A DNA stretch of 59,060 nt from Gammaproteobacteria bacterium (lineage in GTDB: Bacteria; Pseudomonadota; Gammaproteobacteria; Enterobacterales; Alteromonadaceae). A program made the position numbers and the translations under genes. The DNA lies in the NCBI GenBank assembly GCA_017302255.1, contig JAFLDV010000028.1, positions 1 through 59,060 of the forward strand, written 5' to 3'. Shown here piece after piece: positions 26,281-34,939 of the stretch. The notes under the pieces were generated by a model, which was given only the letters and a program-made list of their open reading frames with translations, made no database searches and was not told the DNA's origin. Position 1 is the stretch's first letter. Every line of letters starts with the position of its first letter.

Positions 26281-27564
26281 ATGCGTGGATCTTACAACTT
26301 ACTGGTGAGTACGTTAACCTTCGGCTGGTGCTTTTCAATTTGGACATTGTATGCTTTCGCCGGACTTGGCTGGCAAAGCCAATGGCATCTATCGGCAACT
26401 GAACTTAGTATATTACTGGCAAGCCCAATATTTTCAGGCGCCTTAATGCGCTTACCAGCAGGCTTTTTAATAGACCGTTTTTGTCCAAAGAGAATTTGGC
26501 AACTCGCATTATTAATGCAGACCCCGCCACTTTGGCTACTGGCATCTGCACAAAGTTATGTTGATCATCTGATGCTTGGTTTATGGCTGGGGGTCGCAGG
26601 TGTGTCTTTTACGGTTGGTAGCAAAATCGCAATTCAGAATGTGCATCCCAATAATGCTGCTATTAGTTTAGGGATCTTTGGTATTGGTAATGCTGGTGCC
26701 ATCATCTCGCTTTTGTTGATTAGCTACCATACTACACTCGGTTTAACAATGCCGTTGCTCTATAAGTCGCTTGCTGTGCTTAACCTCATTGTTTTGTTGT
26801 TTTTTAGTATGTTCAGCACGAAAAACTCAACTTCTCCCTCTACGGAGCGAATTGCTCTAAAGGGGCATACAGAACCTGCAGAAAAAAATAATCCGATAAA
26901 TCTCTGGACTGAACCAAGGATCTGGCGATTCTCACTCTATTACTATTTCGTTTTTGGTTGCTTTTTAGCTTTAATGTTATGGCTGCCACATTACTATATG
27001 TCCGCATATCAATTGGACAGTGGGTCAGCTTTAGCTTTCACCCTATTTTTTGTCACCACTTCAAGCTTAGTGCGCGGTCTGGGTGGGTGGTTGTCCGCAC
27101 GTTATGGCGGTAGAAATGTGAGCTGGAGTGTTTTCTGGATTTGTTTGGTGTGCCTATTTTTCTTAAGCTACCCGCCGACCGAACTGACAATTTCCGGCAT
27201 CGAACATCAAGTCAATCTGCGTATAGAAGTTGGTATTTGGTTATTTACCGCGCTCATTTTTGTGATTGGCATCGCTCAAGGACTCGGAAGAGCCAGTGTC
27301 TATAGCTTGCTATATCAATATTACCCAAAACAATTTGGACAGGCATCAGGTCTTGTTTCCGCTGCCGGTGCTGTTGGTGGTTTTACTTTGCCGGTGCTGT
27401 TCGGTATATCTCAAGACCTTGTTGGCATCTATAGTGCGTGCTTTATGGTTCTATACGGAGTATTAGCCTGTTGCATGATGTTAATGTTCTTAGCCAATCG
27501 CAAAGAACAATTTCAACGTGAATTGGCTAAAGCACGTGCAGACAACTTTTTAATGGAAGACTAA
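26281..27564 (+). CDS. Second NarK-type MFS nitrate/nitrite transporter
   Basis: A 427-residue carrier with about 12 membrane segments, in size like the NarK1-type proteins thought to be nitrate/proton symporters. The NNP motifs are GIFGIGNAGAIISL (about residue 134) and VSAAGAVGGFTLPV (about 360), with arginine in FSGALMRLPAGFLIDRF. It is clearly divergent in sequence from the 496-residue narK across the intergenic region. GAGGAG precedes the ATG. nnrS starts three bases after its stop, so import of nitrate and NO tolerance would be coexpressed. Confidence 0.9.
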   Translation: MRGSYNLLVSTLTFGWCFSIWTLYAFAGLGWQSQWHLSATELSILLASPIFSGALMRLPAGFLIDRFCPKRIWQLALLMQTPPLWLLASAQSYVDHLMLGLWLGVAGVSFTVGSKIAIQNVHPNNAAISLGIFGIGNAGAIISLLLISYHTTLGLTMPLLYKSLAVLNLIVLLFFSMFSTKNSTSPSTERIALKGHTEPAEKNNPINLWTEPRIWRFSLYYYFVFGCFLALMLWLPHYYMSAYQLDSGSALAFTLFFVTTSSLVRGLGGWLSARYGGRNVSWSVFWICLVCLFFLSYPPTELTISGIEHQVNLRIEVGIWLFTALIFVIGIAQGLGRASVYSLLYQYYPKQFGQASGLVSAAGAVGGFTLPVLFGISQDLVGIYSACFMVLYGVLACCMMLMFLANRKEQFQRELAKARADNFLMED

Positions 27565-27566
27565 TA

Positions 27567-28769
27567 ATGCAAATTACTGATCTATCTGAGGAAATGAAAA
27601 TCCCTGTGTTACTACGATTGGCTTTTCGACCACTTTTTCTTGGTGCTTCGCTGTTCTCGATAATCGCTATTGCGTTTTGGGGATTATTACTATCAGGCCA
27701 TGGGATTTGGCAGACAGCTCTACCCCCGGTGTTTTGGCATAGCCATGAAATGCTGTTTGGTTTTACCTCCGCCGTGGTTGCTGGGTTTCTGCTCACTGCG
27801 ATGCAAAATTGGACAGGCTTACGAGCGCCTCACGGCAAACAACTCCTGTTACTGGTTAGTGTCTGGTTGCTAGCTAGAGTTTTGTTAATTTTGCCAGTAG
27901 CTATCCCAATCCAGGTCCTAATGGCCGTCGATTTGGCTTTTTTACCTATAGCGGCGATATTACTAGCAAAACCGATCATCGCTGCGCAGCAATACCGAAA
28001 TCTATTTTTTATTCCAGTGCTGCTCCTACTGACTCTATGCAATGCTTCAATGTGGGCAGGATTATGGTCAAATCAAGAACAGCTCATCAGTCATGGCAGC
28101 ACTAGCACTGTGTTTTTGATTACAATGGTGATGGCAATAGTGGGCGGACGAGTGCTGCCAATGTTTACCGCTAATGGCACAAAAACCAAACGGGTTGAAT
28201 CATTAGTATGGTTAGATCGCTTGAGTCTCGGCATGTTGTGGTTAGTATTTTTTATACACTTCTTGCACTTGCAACAATTAGTACCACCTATTGTGCTGGC
28301 AAGTCTGTTTGGGGGGGCAGCACTATTTTCCGCGATTAGGATTGCCCGCTTAAAAATCTGGATCACCTTTGGTACACCGTTGCTATGGTCATTACATTTA
28401 GCATATTGGTGCATCCCCCTGGGCATGGCATTATTTGCTGCTCGATACAGCGGCATGACTGTAAGTCATAGTTTGGCTTTGCACTGTCTTACCGTTGGCG
28501 GTATGGGCGGCATGATATTAGCGATGATGGCGCGAGTGTCACTGGGTCATACAGGTAGAATGCTGCAACCTCATCCATTGATGAGCAGCGCATTCGCAGC
28601 AATGCTCTTAGCCCTTGCCTGTAGAGTATTATTACCGCTAATAAAACCAGAACTTTACGTGACGGCAATAATTTTCACTTCATTGCTTTGGTGCTTCGCA
28701 TTCGGCTGTTTTGTGTTGATATATTGGCGAATTCTCACGTCTCCGCGAGCCGATGGACATCCTGGATAG
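27567..28769 (+). CDS. nnrS: NnrS-family heme/copper membrane protein, NO stress
   Basis: A 400-residue protein with about 12 hydrophobic segments and the NnrS phrases LLRLAFRPLFLGA, FWHSHEMLFGF and AVVAGFLLTAMQNWTG. Later histidine-bearing segments (LALHCLTVGGMGGMILAMMARVSLGHTGR, split around the HCLTVGGMGG core) fit heme ligation. NnrS counters nitrosative stress and prevents build-up of iron-nitrosyl complexes. GGAAG lies before the ATG. Its pairing with a nitrate carrier fits the production of NO as a side product of nitrate respiration. Confidence 0.93.
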   Translation: MQITDLSEEMKIPVLLRLAFRPLFLGASLFSIIAIAFWGLLLSGHGIWQTALPPVFWHSHEMLFGFTSAVVAGFLLTAMQNWTGLRAPHGKQLLLLVSVWLLARVLLILPVAIPIQVLMAVDLAFLPIAAILLAKPIIAAQQYRNLFFIPVLLLLTLCNASMWAGLWSNQEQLISHGSTSTVFLITMVMAIVGGRVLPMFTANGTKTKRVESLVWLDRLSLGMLWLVFFIHFLHLQQLVPPIVLASLFGGAALFSAIRIARLKIWITFGTPLLWSLHLAYWCIPLGMALFAARYSGMTVSHSLALHCLTVGGMGGMILAMMARVSLGHTGRMLQPHPLMSSAFAAMLLALACRVLLPLIKPELYVTAIIFTSLLWCFAFGCFVLIYWRILTSPRADGHPG

Positions 28770-28912
28770 ATATTTATTCTTCACATATTTACGATATGTC
28801 GAATGCGACTTTCTTATGGTACTGTAAAATCGCGAACAAAGATTGTGATTCAGCAGCGGAATATTAATCTAAGTCACGAATACTGAATCTGATTGATAAC
28901 AAGGAATTAACT

Positions 28913-29185
28913 ATGAATAAAAAAGAACTCATTACAAAAATTGCGACACATTCTGATATCACATTGGCAGACGCAGAACGGGCTTTAAACGCCTTGATAA
29001 GTGCTGTAACTGCAGAATTAAATAGCGGCGGAAATGTCAGCTTAGTTGGATTTGGTACGTTCTCGGTCAAGTCACTTGCGGCACGTACAGGCCGCAATCC
29101 CAAAACTGGCGAAGCTTTGAATATTCAGGCTAAGCAGACCCCTGCATTTAAGGCTGGCTCGATTTTAAAAACAGCAATCAACTAA
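28913..29185 (+). CDS. HU-family DNA-binding protein
   Basis: A 90-residue histone-like protein with the HU/IHF arm GRNPKTGEALNIQAKQTPAFKAG near residues 60-82 (GRNPKTGE and the intercalating proline region). The helical start MNKKELITKIA and the VGFGTF strand are typical. AAGGA precedes the ATG. It sits alone between nnrS and the DGC gene with its own 143-base upstream region and may be a paralogue of a housekeeping HU; whether it has a special role here is unknown. Confidence 0.93.
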   Translation: MNKKELITKIATHSDITLADAERALNALISAVTAELNSGGNVSLVGFGTFSVKSLAARTGRNPKTGEALNIQAKQTPAFKAGSILKTAIN

Positions 29186-29208
29186 CATCTCGCAGCTTCA
29201 CGATTAGC

Positions 29209-29236
29209 ATCGCTCTGCTTACAAATGCCGAGCGAT
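29209..29236 (+). terminator. Probable terminator after the HU gene
   Basis: ATCGCTC (29209-29215) and GAGCGAT (29230-29236) form a 7-bp stem with a 14-base loop, followed by CTTCACT. It is a weak terminator candidate. The rest of the 347-base gap (29186-29532) holds the promoter of the DGC gene. Confidence 0.4.
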
Positions 29237-29420
29237 CTTCACTAATACAAAACGTTGATAAGTAAATTGATTTAAATTGAAGATTCGAAACGAGTGTAAC
29301 TAACTAGCCGTTGCATCGGCATCAACATGTTTTCCGTGTGAGCATATATCCGTTTTATAAAGTTCGAAAAAGTTAAAGCTCCCCTGAAAATAAATATGAA
29401 TAGTGCATCCTGAAGCGAGC

Positions 29421-29436
29421 TACCTATGAGTGGGTA
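29421..29436 (+). promoter_or_regulatory. NarL/NarP 7-2-7 site upstream of the DGC gene
   Basis: TACCTATGAGTGGGTA has TACCTAT and GTGGGTA (TACCCAC reversed) separated by two bases. Its centre is 29 bases upstream of the centre of a perfect FNR box. Confidence 0.75.
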
Positions 29437-29450
29437 GTCAAAGTTGCAGT

Positions 29451-29464
29451 TTGATATGAATCAA
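29451..29464 (+). promoter_or_regulatory. FNR box upstream of the DGC gene
   Basis: TTGATATGAATCAA is a perfect match to TTGAT-N4-ATCAA. It predicts strong anaerobic induction of the gene at 29533, with transcription from about 29499 if it acts at -41.5. Confidence 0.85.
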
Positions 29465-29532
29465 TCCTTCACTGCATTTTAATGCGCAAACTCCGTCTTA
29501 CGATTTAAAGTTCTATTCTTCGGAGATTAGCA

Positions 29533-29973
29533 ATGCGCCAATTAAACAATGACCAATTAGAATCAGAAAACACCGATAAGCCACTTGTGTACGCATGCAG
29601 CGGCTGCTCGAATGTTGCGCAGTTAGCAAATGATGTTGCAGTAGTGCTAGATCGAGAGGGCCATGCTGAAATGTCCTGTATTGCAGGAGTCGGCGGTAAA
29701 GTAAAATCGTTGGTACATCTGGCACAGTCAGGTCGCCCGATTTTAGCTATCGATGGTTGTGGTTTAGGTTGTGTGCGTCAAACTCTAAAGCAAGTGGATG
29801 TCGTCCCGACTTGGCACCTTGAAGTCACTGATTTTGGCTTTAAAAAGATATCACAACAGGATTGCGACCTTGTCGATGCGTACAAAATACTACAACACAT
29901 CCAGTGCAATTTGCTTGCTCCGGCAGAATTTGCCTGCACTAAAGGTTCGCTAAAAATGGACAGACACCATTAG
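29533..29973 (+). CDS. DGC-domain putative zinc-binding protein under FNR/NarL control
   Basis: A 146-residue soluble protein of the DGC family. Cysteines occur in YACSGCSNVAQLA (near residue 25), MSCIAGVGG (near 55) and the family signature IDGCGLGCVRQ (near 80), and could bind zinc or an iron-sulfur cluster. The family has no established function, although it is often found near respiratory genes. GGAG precedes the ATG. A perfect FNR box and a NarL-type site are directly upstream and it is monocistronic, facing moeB. The strength of the promoter architecture implies a real role in anaerobic nitrate growth. Confidence 0.85.
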   Translation: MRQLNNDQLESENTDKPLVYACSGCSNVAQLANDVAVVLDREGHAEMSCIAGVGGKVKSLVHLAQSGRPILAIDGCGLGCVRQTLKQVDVVPTWHLEVTDFGFKKISQQDCDLVDAYKILQHIQCNLLAPAEFACTKGSLKMDRHH

Positions 29974-30046
29974 CTAAAGGGCTTTAAGGTGTCTGCATTC
30001 GAACACATTTACTTTAAGCCAAAACGGATTAAAGACAGCATATGAG

Positions 30047-30805
30047 CTAGTTAGAGCAAAGATTGCATTGGCAGCCAACTTTGACTGGAATTTTGAAACT
30101 TTGCCAATCATGGCGAAAACCATCAAATAATCGTAACTGATGCCATGGAACATCTCCTACTTTCACCAAGATCTGCAATGCAAGACAGGCTTGTGATGTT
30201 CCGACAACACCGACTACTGGTGCAAAGATTCCGGCCTCTAAACAATTTAAATTTTGTTCTCCAAACATATGACTAACGCAACGATAACAAGGGCCAGACC
30301 CTAAGTTTTCAAAACAGCATATTTGCCCCTCAAATCGGATAGCTGAAGCAGAAACTAGTGGGATTTTATATTCGACACAAACATCATTTATCGCCAGCCT
30401 GGTTGGTAAGTTGTCAGTGCAATCAAGCACTAAGTCATGTGAAGATACAAGACCTGCTAATTCCTGCTCACTTACAAAAGACGGAAAGGTACGGATATCA
30501 CAGGATGGTTCAAGCAAGCGAAGTCGTTTCGAAGCAATTATCGCCTTGTTCTCACCAATATCGGTCTCTGTATATAAGATCTGCCGCTGCAGATTCGTAA
30601 CATCGATACTATCACCATCAACCAGTGTAAGGGTTCCGACCCCTGAGCTTGCTAAATAAGGCGCCGCAGCACAGCCAAGCCCTCCCATACCAACAATGAG
30701 CACCCGGCTATTTAATAAGCGCTCTTGTCCTGCTAGATCCATAGCAGGCAACATGATGTGCCGACTGTAACGTCGGGTTTGCTCTAAACTTTCTAGCTGT
30801 TTCAT
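30047..30805 (-). CDS. moeB: Molybdopterin-synthase adenylyltransferase MoeB
   Basis: A 252-residue ThiF/E1-like enzyme that activates the C-terminal glycine of MoaD. Visible are the nucleotide loop IVGMGGLGCAAAPYLASSG, the adenylation-site LTLVDGDSIDVTNLQRQ, LDCTDN, and two pairs of zinc cysteines (CYRC and CQCNLC). The start is uncertain: ATG 30805 has GAGG about nine bases upstream, while ATG 30820 adds five residues. It follows the DUF454 gene by about 20 bases and is therefore last in a norR-DUF454-moeB minus-strand group. Confidence 0.93.
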   Translation of the reverse strand: MKQLESLEQTRRYSRHIMLPAMDLAGQERLLNSRVLIVGMGGLGCAAAPYLASSGVGTLTLVDGDSIDVTNLQRQILYTETDIGENKAIIASKRLRLLEPSCDIRTFPSFVSEQELAGLVSSHDLVLDCTDNLPTRLAINDVCVEYKIPLVSASAIRFEGQICCFENLGSGPCYRCVSHMFGEQNLNCLEAGIFAPVVGVVGTSQACLALQILVKVGDVPWHQLRLFDGFRHDWQSFKIPVKVGCQCNLCSN

Positions 30806-30825
30806 AACCGACAACCTCATTTAAA

Positions 30826-31212
30826 TTAGTTACTTACAAACCACAGCAAATAAAATCCGAGAAACACAAAACAGCTGAAAATCGCTGCGACTAATGGCGA
30901 AAATGTCATCCAAAAGACAATAACACTTATCAGCATGAGCATCGTGGCGAATAGTTTTACCTGCCTCGGTATTTCACGATGTTCTTGCCAGCGCAATAAG
31001 ATTGGTCCAGTCCATGAGTTCTGCCGAAGTTTAATCGCCAACGATGGCCATCCACGCTGCGCAGACCAACCTGCCAACAAAATAAAAGGCACCGTAGGAA
31101 GCCCCGGCAACACCACTCCGATTGCCCCCAATAGCAAACTCACCAGAGCTAGTCCCCTGTAGCCGATGTTCCTGAATATCTTTTGTGCTTTAACTTCTGA
31201 ATTAATGCCCAT
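30826..31212 (-). CDS. DUF454 (YbaN-like) small membrane protein
   Basis: A 128-residue protein with three hydrophobic segments and the DUF454 phrases LGAIGVVLPGLPTVPFILLAGW and FWMTFSP (first phrase split here as GAIGVVLPGLPTVPF). Its role is unknown in the family; YbaN of E. coli is uncharacterised. Its first codons overlap the end of norR (11 bases), suggesting that it is translated from the norR message. A link to NO or heme handling is only an inference from this neighbourhood. Confidence 0.85.
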   Translation of the reverse strand: MGINSEVKAQKIFRNIGYRGLALVSLLLGAIGVVLPGLPTVPFILLAGWSAQRGWPSLAIKLRQNSWTGPILLRWQEHREIPRQVKLFATMLMLISVIVFWMTFSPLVAAIFSCFVFLGFYLLWFVSN

Positions 31213-32824
31213 GACGCTGCGCCTTCAGCCCTAGCCGATTGGCTAATTTGTGCAAATTACTCGGGTCTAAATCCAGCAAACGGGCCGCCTGCGCCCAGTT
31301 AAATGCGACGTTTTGCAGAGTTTTTTCAATCAATTGACATTGAAACTGTTCTATCGCTAGCTTTAATGGCAGTTGCGGGGTTACCAAGGCAACTTCGTCA
31401 AAACATTGATGTTCTAGTCCAACACCATCACTTGGCAACGCATTATCTGAAATTGGCGAAGTATCAGTTATCCGCTTAGTGTCATTGAATTTGAATGTTT
31501 TGCTAGCTGAAAGATCTAAATCAAGCATCGCTGCCGAAATAGTCAAAATTTCATGACGATTCACAGATTGTGATAGTGCCTTGAGGGCCGCCCGACTCAT
31601 CGCATGCTCTAATTCCCGAATGTTACCAGGCCAACCGTATTGGGTTAACGCCCATTGTGCATCAGTTGATAATCTCAGTGCTCGTACGCCGAGACGAGTA
31701 CGATTTTGCTCAAGAAAGTGACCTGCTAGGAGCGGAATATCAGTCTTCCGTTCTCTTAAAGCGGGAATTAACAAAGGATAGACCGATAGACGATGAAACA
31801 AATCATTACGGAAATTTCCTAGCCGTACCTCTGCTTCTAAATCACGATTCGTCGCCGCAATAATTCGAACTTTTACTTGGCGGTAACTATCTGATCCTAG
31901 GCGCTGTATTTCGCCGTTTTGTAGAACTCGCAGCAGTTTTGCTTGCACCGACAGAGGTAACTCACCTATTTCATCCAAAAACAGTGTACCGCCATCCGCT
32001 TGTTCAAATTTACCAGCGCGGTCTTGATGAGCACCAGAAAAAGCGCCCTTGCGATGACCAAATAACTCACTTTCTGCCAACGCTTCTGGCAGAGCTGCGC
32101 AATTTACATATACCATTACTTTATGCTGGTGTTTTGATTGTTGATGCAAGCGTTTGGCAAAAAGCTCTTTGCCAACCCCAGTTTCGCCTAGCAGTAATAC
32201 CGGCAATTCAGTAGATGCCACGATATGAAGCTCATTGAGTACATTTAGTAAATTAGGCGCCTGACCAATTAACTCCTGATTGGAAGTATTACAGAGTTCA
32301 TCTAAGGGCATCGCCGCGGCAAGACGGGTTTGCCGCAGCATAGTTTCTAACGCACCGACCCTCAGCATAGCCTCAACCACTAAACTAAATCGCTGTAATT
32401 CCAAAATAGTTAATCTGCTAAATGTACCCGCTTGCAAGGCATCAAGAGTTAATACTCCCCAGCATTTACCATCGACATAGAGGGAAATCCCCATACAATC
32501 ATGCACAGGCAACGCTTGTCCGAGCATGCCATCGACTAAACCATCATAAGGATCAGGCAATTCACTATCTGGTGAAAAATGCACTGCCTGCCGACTTTGC
32601 AAAATTGTTCGAAGTCGTGGATGTTGTTCAATCAGAAAACGACGCCCTAATACTTCTTGTTGTAAGCCAACTGCCGCGACAGGGCGAAGCTGTTCAAGTT
32701 CAAGTTGCAACAGAGCCACAGCCTGACAACCAAAATGGCTTTGCAAAGTAATAACTAATCTCTCATAACGAACAGCAGCAGGTAAATCAGTCACTAAGTC
32801 TGCCAAAAGTGTTTCTTCTAACAC
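31202..32824 (-). CDS. norR: NO-responsive sigma54-dependent regulator NorR
   Basis: A 540-residue activator: GAF domain (about 1-170) that senses NO at a non-heme iron, AAA+ domain with Walker [21 protein letters not shown] and the arginine-finger region, and a Fis-type helix-turn-helix at the C-terminus ([22 protein letters not shown]). The sigma54-contact loop reads GAFSGA instead of the usual GAFTGA, a conservative change that should be noted. The start is GTG. It is divergent from ytfE, and three GT-N7-AC boxes lie between them, the first immediately upstream of its own start codon, so autoregulation is possible. Confidence 0.92.
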   Translation of the reverse strand: MLEETLLADLVTDLPAAVRYERLVITLQSHFGCQAVALLQLELEQLRPVAAVGLQQEVLGRRFLIEQHPRLRTILQSRQAVHFSPDSELPDPYDGLVDGMLGQALPVHDCMGISLYVDGKCWGVLTLDALQAGTFSRLTILELQRFSLVVEAMLRVGALETMLRQTRLAAAMPLDELCNTSNQELIGQAPNLLNVLNELHIVASTELPVLLLGETGVGKELFAKRLHQQSKHQHKVMVYVNCAALPEALAESELFGHRKGAFSGAHQDRAGKFEQADGGTLFLDEIGELPLSVQAKLLRVLQNGEIQRLGSDSYRQVKVRIIAATNRDLEAEVRLGNFRNDLFHRLSVYPLLIPALRERKTDIPLLAGHFLEQNRTRLGVRALRLSTDAQWALTQYGWPGNIRELEHAMSRAALKALSQSVNRHEILTISAAMLDLDLSASKTFKFNDTKRITDTSPISDNALPSDGVGLEHQCFDEVALVTPQLPLKLAIEQFQCQLIEKTLQNVAFNWAQAARLLDLDPSNLHKLANRLGLKAQRHGH

Positions 32825-32881
32825 GGTACTTTTTACCTTATCTGGTGGAAACTACCCAATTTCAATAGGGTTAAATGTACC
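32825..32881 (+). promoter_or_regulatory. Three NorR-type enhancer boxes (GT-N7-AC)
   Basis: GGTACTTTTTACC (32825-32837), GGTGGAAACTACC (32844-32856) and GGTTAAATGTACC (32869-32881) each have the GGT-N7-ACC form. Centres are 19 and 25 bases apart. E. coli norVW also needs three such sites for NorR hexamer assembly. Confidence 0.8.
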
Positions 32882-32921
32882 ATCTAAAAAATAAAATCTA
32901 TATAAATCAAAGGTGGTAGTT

Positions 32922-32938
32922 TTGGCCTAATTCTTGGA
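32922..32938 (+). promoter_or_regulatory. Probable sigma54 promoter of ytfE
   Basis: TTTGGCCTAATTCTTGG has GG at the -24 position and, ten bases later, GG instead of the usual GC at -12. The match is imperfect, but position fits: downstream of the NorR boxes and 44 bases before the ytfE start codon. Confidence 0.5.
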
Positions 32939-32981
32939 TTCCTTTGTTTGTCTTATCGATATTCATTCAAAGGAACTACCC

Positions 32982-33665
32982 ATGATTAATGCTCAACAAA
33001 GCCTTGGCCAACTTGCAACTTCTATCGCTGGCGCGACTGCAGTATTCCATCAATACAAACTAGATTTCTGCTGCGGTGGCCAACAAAGTTTGGCCGACGC
33101 CGCCGCTAAACGTGGAATTGATGTTGAAACAATAATTGCCCAATTAGCAGATTTACAAAAAAAGCCAAGCAATAAACCTGATTGGCGAAAAGCAAAACCG
33201 GCTGATCTTGCTCATTTTATTTTGGAGCGATTTCATGCGCGTCATCGTCAACAATTGCCTGAACTTGTTCGGTTAGCACGACGAGTAGAACATGTCCATG
33301 GCGATCACCCTGAGTGTCCAATAGGCCTTGCCGAGCATCTTTCGCACATGGAACAAGAATTAGAGAGCCACATGCATAAAGAAGAACAAATACTCTTCCC
33401 AATGTTATGTAACGGTTTTTATCCAACGGGGCCAATTCATGTAATGCAACATGAGCATGTCCAGCATGGCGATGCCTTAGCGGAGCTTGAAAAGCTTAGT
33501 CATCAAATGGAGTTACCAGATGGTGCATGCAACACTTGGACAGCACTATATTTGGGACTTCGAGAATTGAAAGAGGATTTAATGGAACACATTCTTCTTG
33601 AAAATGAGATCCTCTTTGTCGAACCAGTTTCACAAAAAGGTCAATGCTGCGGCTCCTGCCAGTAA
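32982..33665 (+). CDS. ytfE: Diiron iron-sulfur cluster repair protein YtfE (Ric/DnrN)
   Basis: A 227-residue cytoplasmic hemerythrin-like protein (E. coli 220) that helps repair iron-sulfur clusters damaged by NO. The N-terminal ScdA-type motif HQYKLDFCCGG (residues about 22-32) is intact, and the diiron histidines and glutamates are in HHxx-type positions: FHARHRQQLPE, HLSHMEQELESHMHKEEQ, MQHEHVQHGDALAE and HILLENEILF. ATG 32982 has AAAGGA upstream; the longer frame from 32934 is rejected. The C-terminal CCGSC adds a further cysteine cluster. It is driven by NorR and sigma54. Confidence 0.94.
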   Translation: MINAQQSLGQLATSIAGATAVFHQYKLDFCCGGQQSLADAAAKRGIDVETIIAQLADLQKKPSNKPDWRKAKPADLAHFILERFHARHRQQLPELVRLARRVEHVHGDHPECPIGLAEHLSHMEQELESHMHKEEQILFPMLCNGFYPTGPIHVMQHEHVQHGDALAELEKLSHQMELPDGACNTWTALYLGLRELKEDLMEHILLENEILFVEPVSQKGQCCGSCQ

Positions 33666-33684
33666 TTTTGTTTCATAAAACAGT

Positions 33685-33719
33685 AAAGCCCTCCGCGATT
33701 AATTCCGGAGGGCTTTTTG
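33685..33719 (+). terminator. Intrinsic terminator of ytfE
   Basis: AAAGCCCTCCG (33685-33695) pairs with CGGAGGGCTTT (33706-33716) as an 11-bp stem, followed by T residues. Confidence 0.92.
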
Positions 33720-33735
33720 TTTGGCCAATCACAAC

Positions 33736-33751
33736 TACTCATTTGTGGGTA
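33736..33751 (+). promoter_or_regulatory. NarL/NarP 7-2-7 site upstream of the moaA operon
   Basis: TACTCATTTGTGGGTA has TACTCAT and GTGGGTA in the 7-2-7 layout, 175 bases before the moaA start codon. It would tie molybdenum-cofactor synthesis to nitrate. Only a lone FNR half (ATCAA) is seen near 33770. Confidence 0.65.
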
Positions 33752-33849
33752 GCCAAACTAAGCACTCAGATCAATAACATGTTGCGGCGAACAATTTTAA
33801 AATATGGCCATCACGCCGAGCTCTGATGGCTAAACCTATTTAGGCAAGT

Positions 33850-33925
33850 CAGCATAGCCGTGGCATTTTGCCACCGGGCCTGTTTGGAAACGGACAGACC
33901 TCCCCATTGGAAAGGTGTTCTATTT
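33850..33925 (+). ncRNA. Structured leader of moaA, candidate Moco riboswitch
   Basis: The leader holds a stem GTGGCA-TTT-TGCCAC (33860-33874), a second stem CTGTTTG-GAAA-CGGACAG (33880-33897) capped by a GAAA tetraloop, and then ACCTCCCC...AAAGGTG in which ACCT can pair with the AGGT of the moaA ribosome site. A tetraloop hairpin followed by a CCTCCC segment near the start site, in front of moaA, recalls the molybdenum-cofactor RNA motif. A covariance search is needed to prove the family. Confidence 0.5.
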
Positions 33926-34897
33926 ATGTTGCTAGACCAATACCACCGTAGATTTACATACTTGCGTTTGTCTTTGACTGAAAGCTGCAATTTTCGCTGC
34001 AATTATTGCCTGCCAAATGGTAGCGATTGCCAAAATAGAGCTGCAGAGTTAACCGCTGATGAGGTTGTTGCTTTAGTAAAAGGCTTTGCACTTGCCGGCA
34101 CTCGCAAAATTCGGTTAACAGGCGGCGAACCAACTCTCCGTAAAGATCTTTGTGACATCATTTCACGAGTGAAAAGCGTAGATGGCATCGAAAAAGTCGC
34201 AATGACCACTAATGGCTATCGCCTAAAGCGCGATATCGGCGATTGGTTGGCTGCAGGCTTAGACGCCATTAACGTTAGTGTAGATAGTCTAGACCCTGCT
34301 ACTTTTCATCTGGTGACCGGACAAGACCGGCTTCAAGATATTTTGTCGGGTATTGATTTAGCACTTGAACTTGGTTGTCGTCAGGTGAAATTAAACACTG
34401 TGCTATTGAAGCAATACAATGGGCAAGCGCTAAATCAGTTCCTAAATTTCGTGAAAAATCGTGCAATATCATTGCGATTTATTGAACTGATGCAAACTGG
34501 CGATAATCAGTCCTTTTTTAATAAGCAGCACCAAAGTGGCGCGTCAATTCAAGCGCAGTTATTGGCACTTGGTTGGACTCAACTACCAAAACTCGCTGAT
34601 GCTGGTCCGGCTTTAGAATATAGCCATCCTGATTATCACGGAACAATCGGCTTAATTATGCCGTACAGCAAAGACTTTTGTAATAGCTGTAATCGCCTTC
34701 GGGTTTCCAGTCTCGGCGATTTATACCTTTGCTTATTTGCCAGTGAACATCGCAATTTACGTCATCTTCTCACAGGCAATAATCCTGCTGAAATTGCAGA
34801 ATTTGTGCAAAAACAATTGCTGGATAAACCAATCGCTCACTCGCTGCAGCAGGCTCAGACAGGCTTAACAAAACAGCTCGCTATGATTGGCGGTTAA
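33926..34897 (+). CDS. moaA: GTP 3',8-cyclase MoaA
   Basis: A 323-residue radical-SAM enzyme, first in molybdenum-cofactor synthesis. The SAM cluster is in ESCNFRCNYC (C-x3-C-x2-C), the second cluster in FCNSCNRLRVSSLGDLYLCLF, TGGEPTLR is intact, and the conserved C-terminal glycine pair is the end of MIGG. ATG 33926 has AAAGGTG upstream; the longer frame to 33860 runs through the leader hairpins and is rejected. It begins an operon moaA-mobA-moaB-moaC-moaD-moaE-modA-modB-modC with several overlaps. Confidence 0.96.
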   Translation: MLLDQYHRRFTYLRLSLTESCNFRCNYCLPNGSDCQNRAAELTADEVVALVKGFALAGTRKIRLTGGEPTLRKDLCDIISRVKSVDGIEKVAMTTNGYRLKRDIGDWLAAGLDAINVSVDSLDPATFHLVTGQDRLQDILSGIDLALELGCRQVKLNTVLLKQYNGQALNQFLNFVKNRAISLRFIELMQTGDNQSFFNKQHQSGASIQAQLLALGWTQLPKLADAGPALEYSHPDYHGTIGLIMPYSKDFCNSCNRLRVSSLGDLYLCLFASEHRNLRHLLTGNNPAEIAEFVQKQLLDKPIAHSLQQAQTGLTKQLAMIGG

Positions 34898-34939
34898 GCT
34901 GCATTTGCCGAATTGTTGACGATCAAAGAGACCGCATTG

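Noticed and set aside
33860-33925. 22-residue N-terminal extension of MoaA
   Set aside because: It runs through the leader hairpins, and the real start has AAAGGTG upstream.
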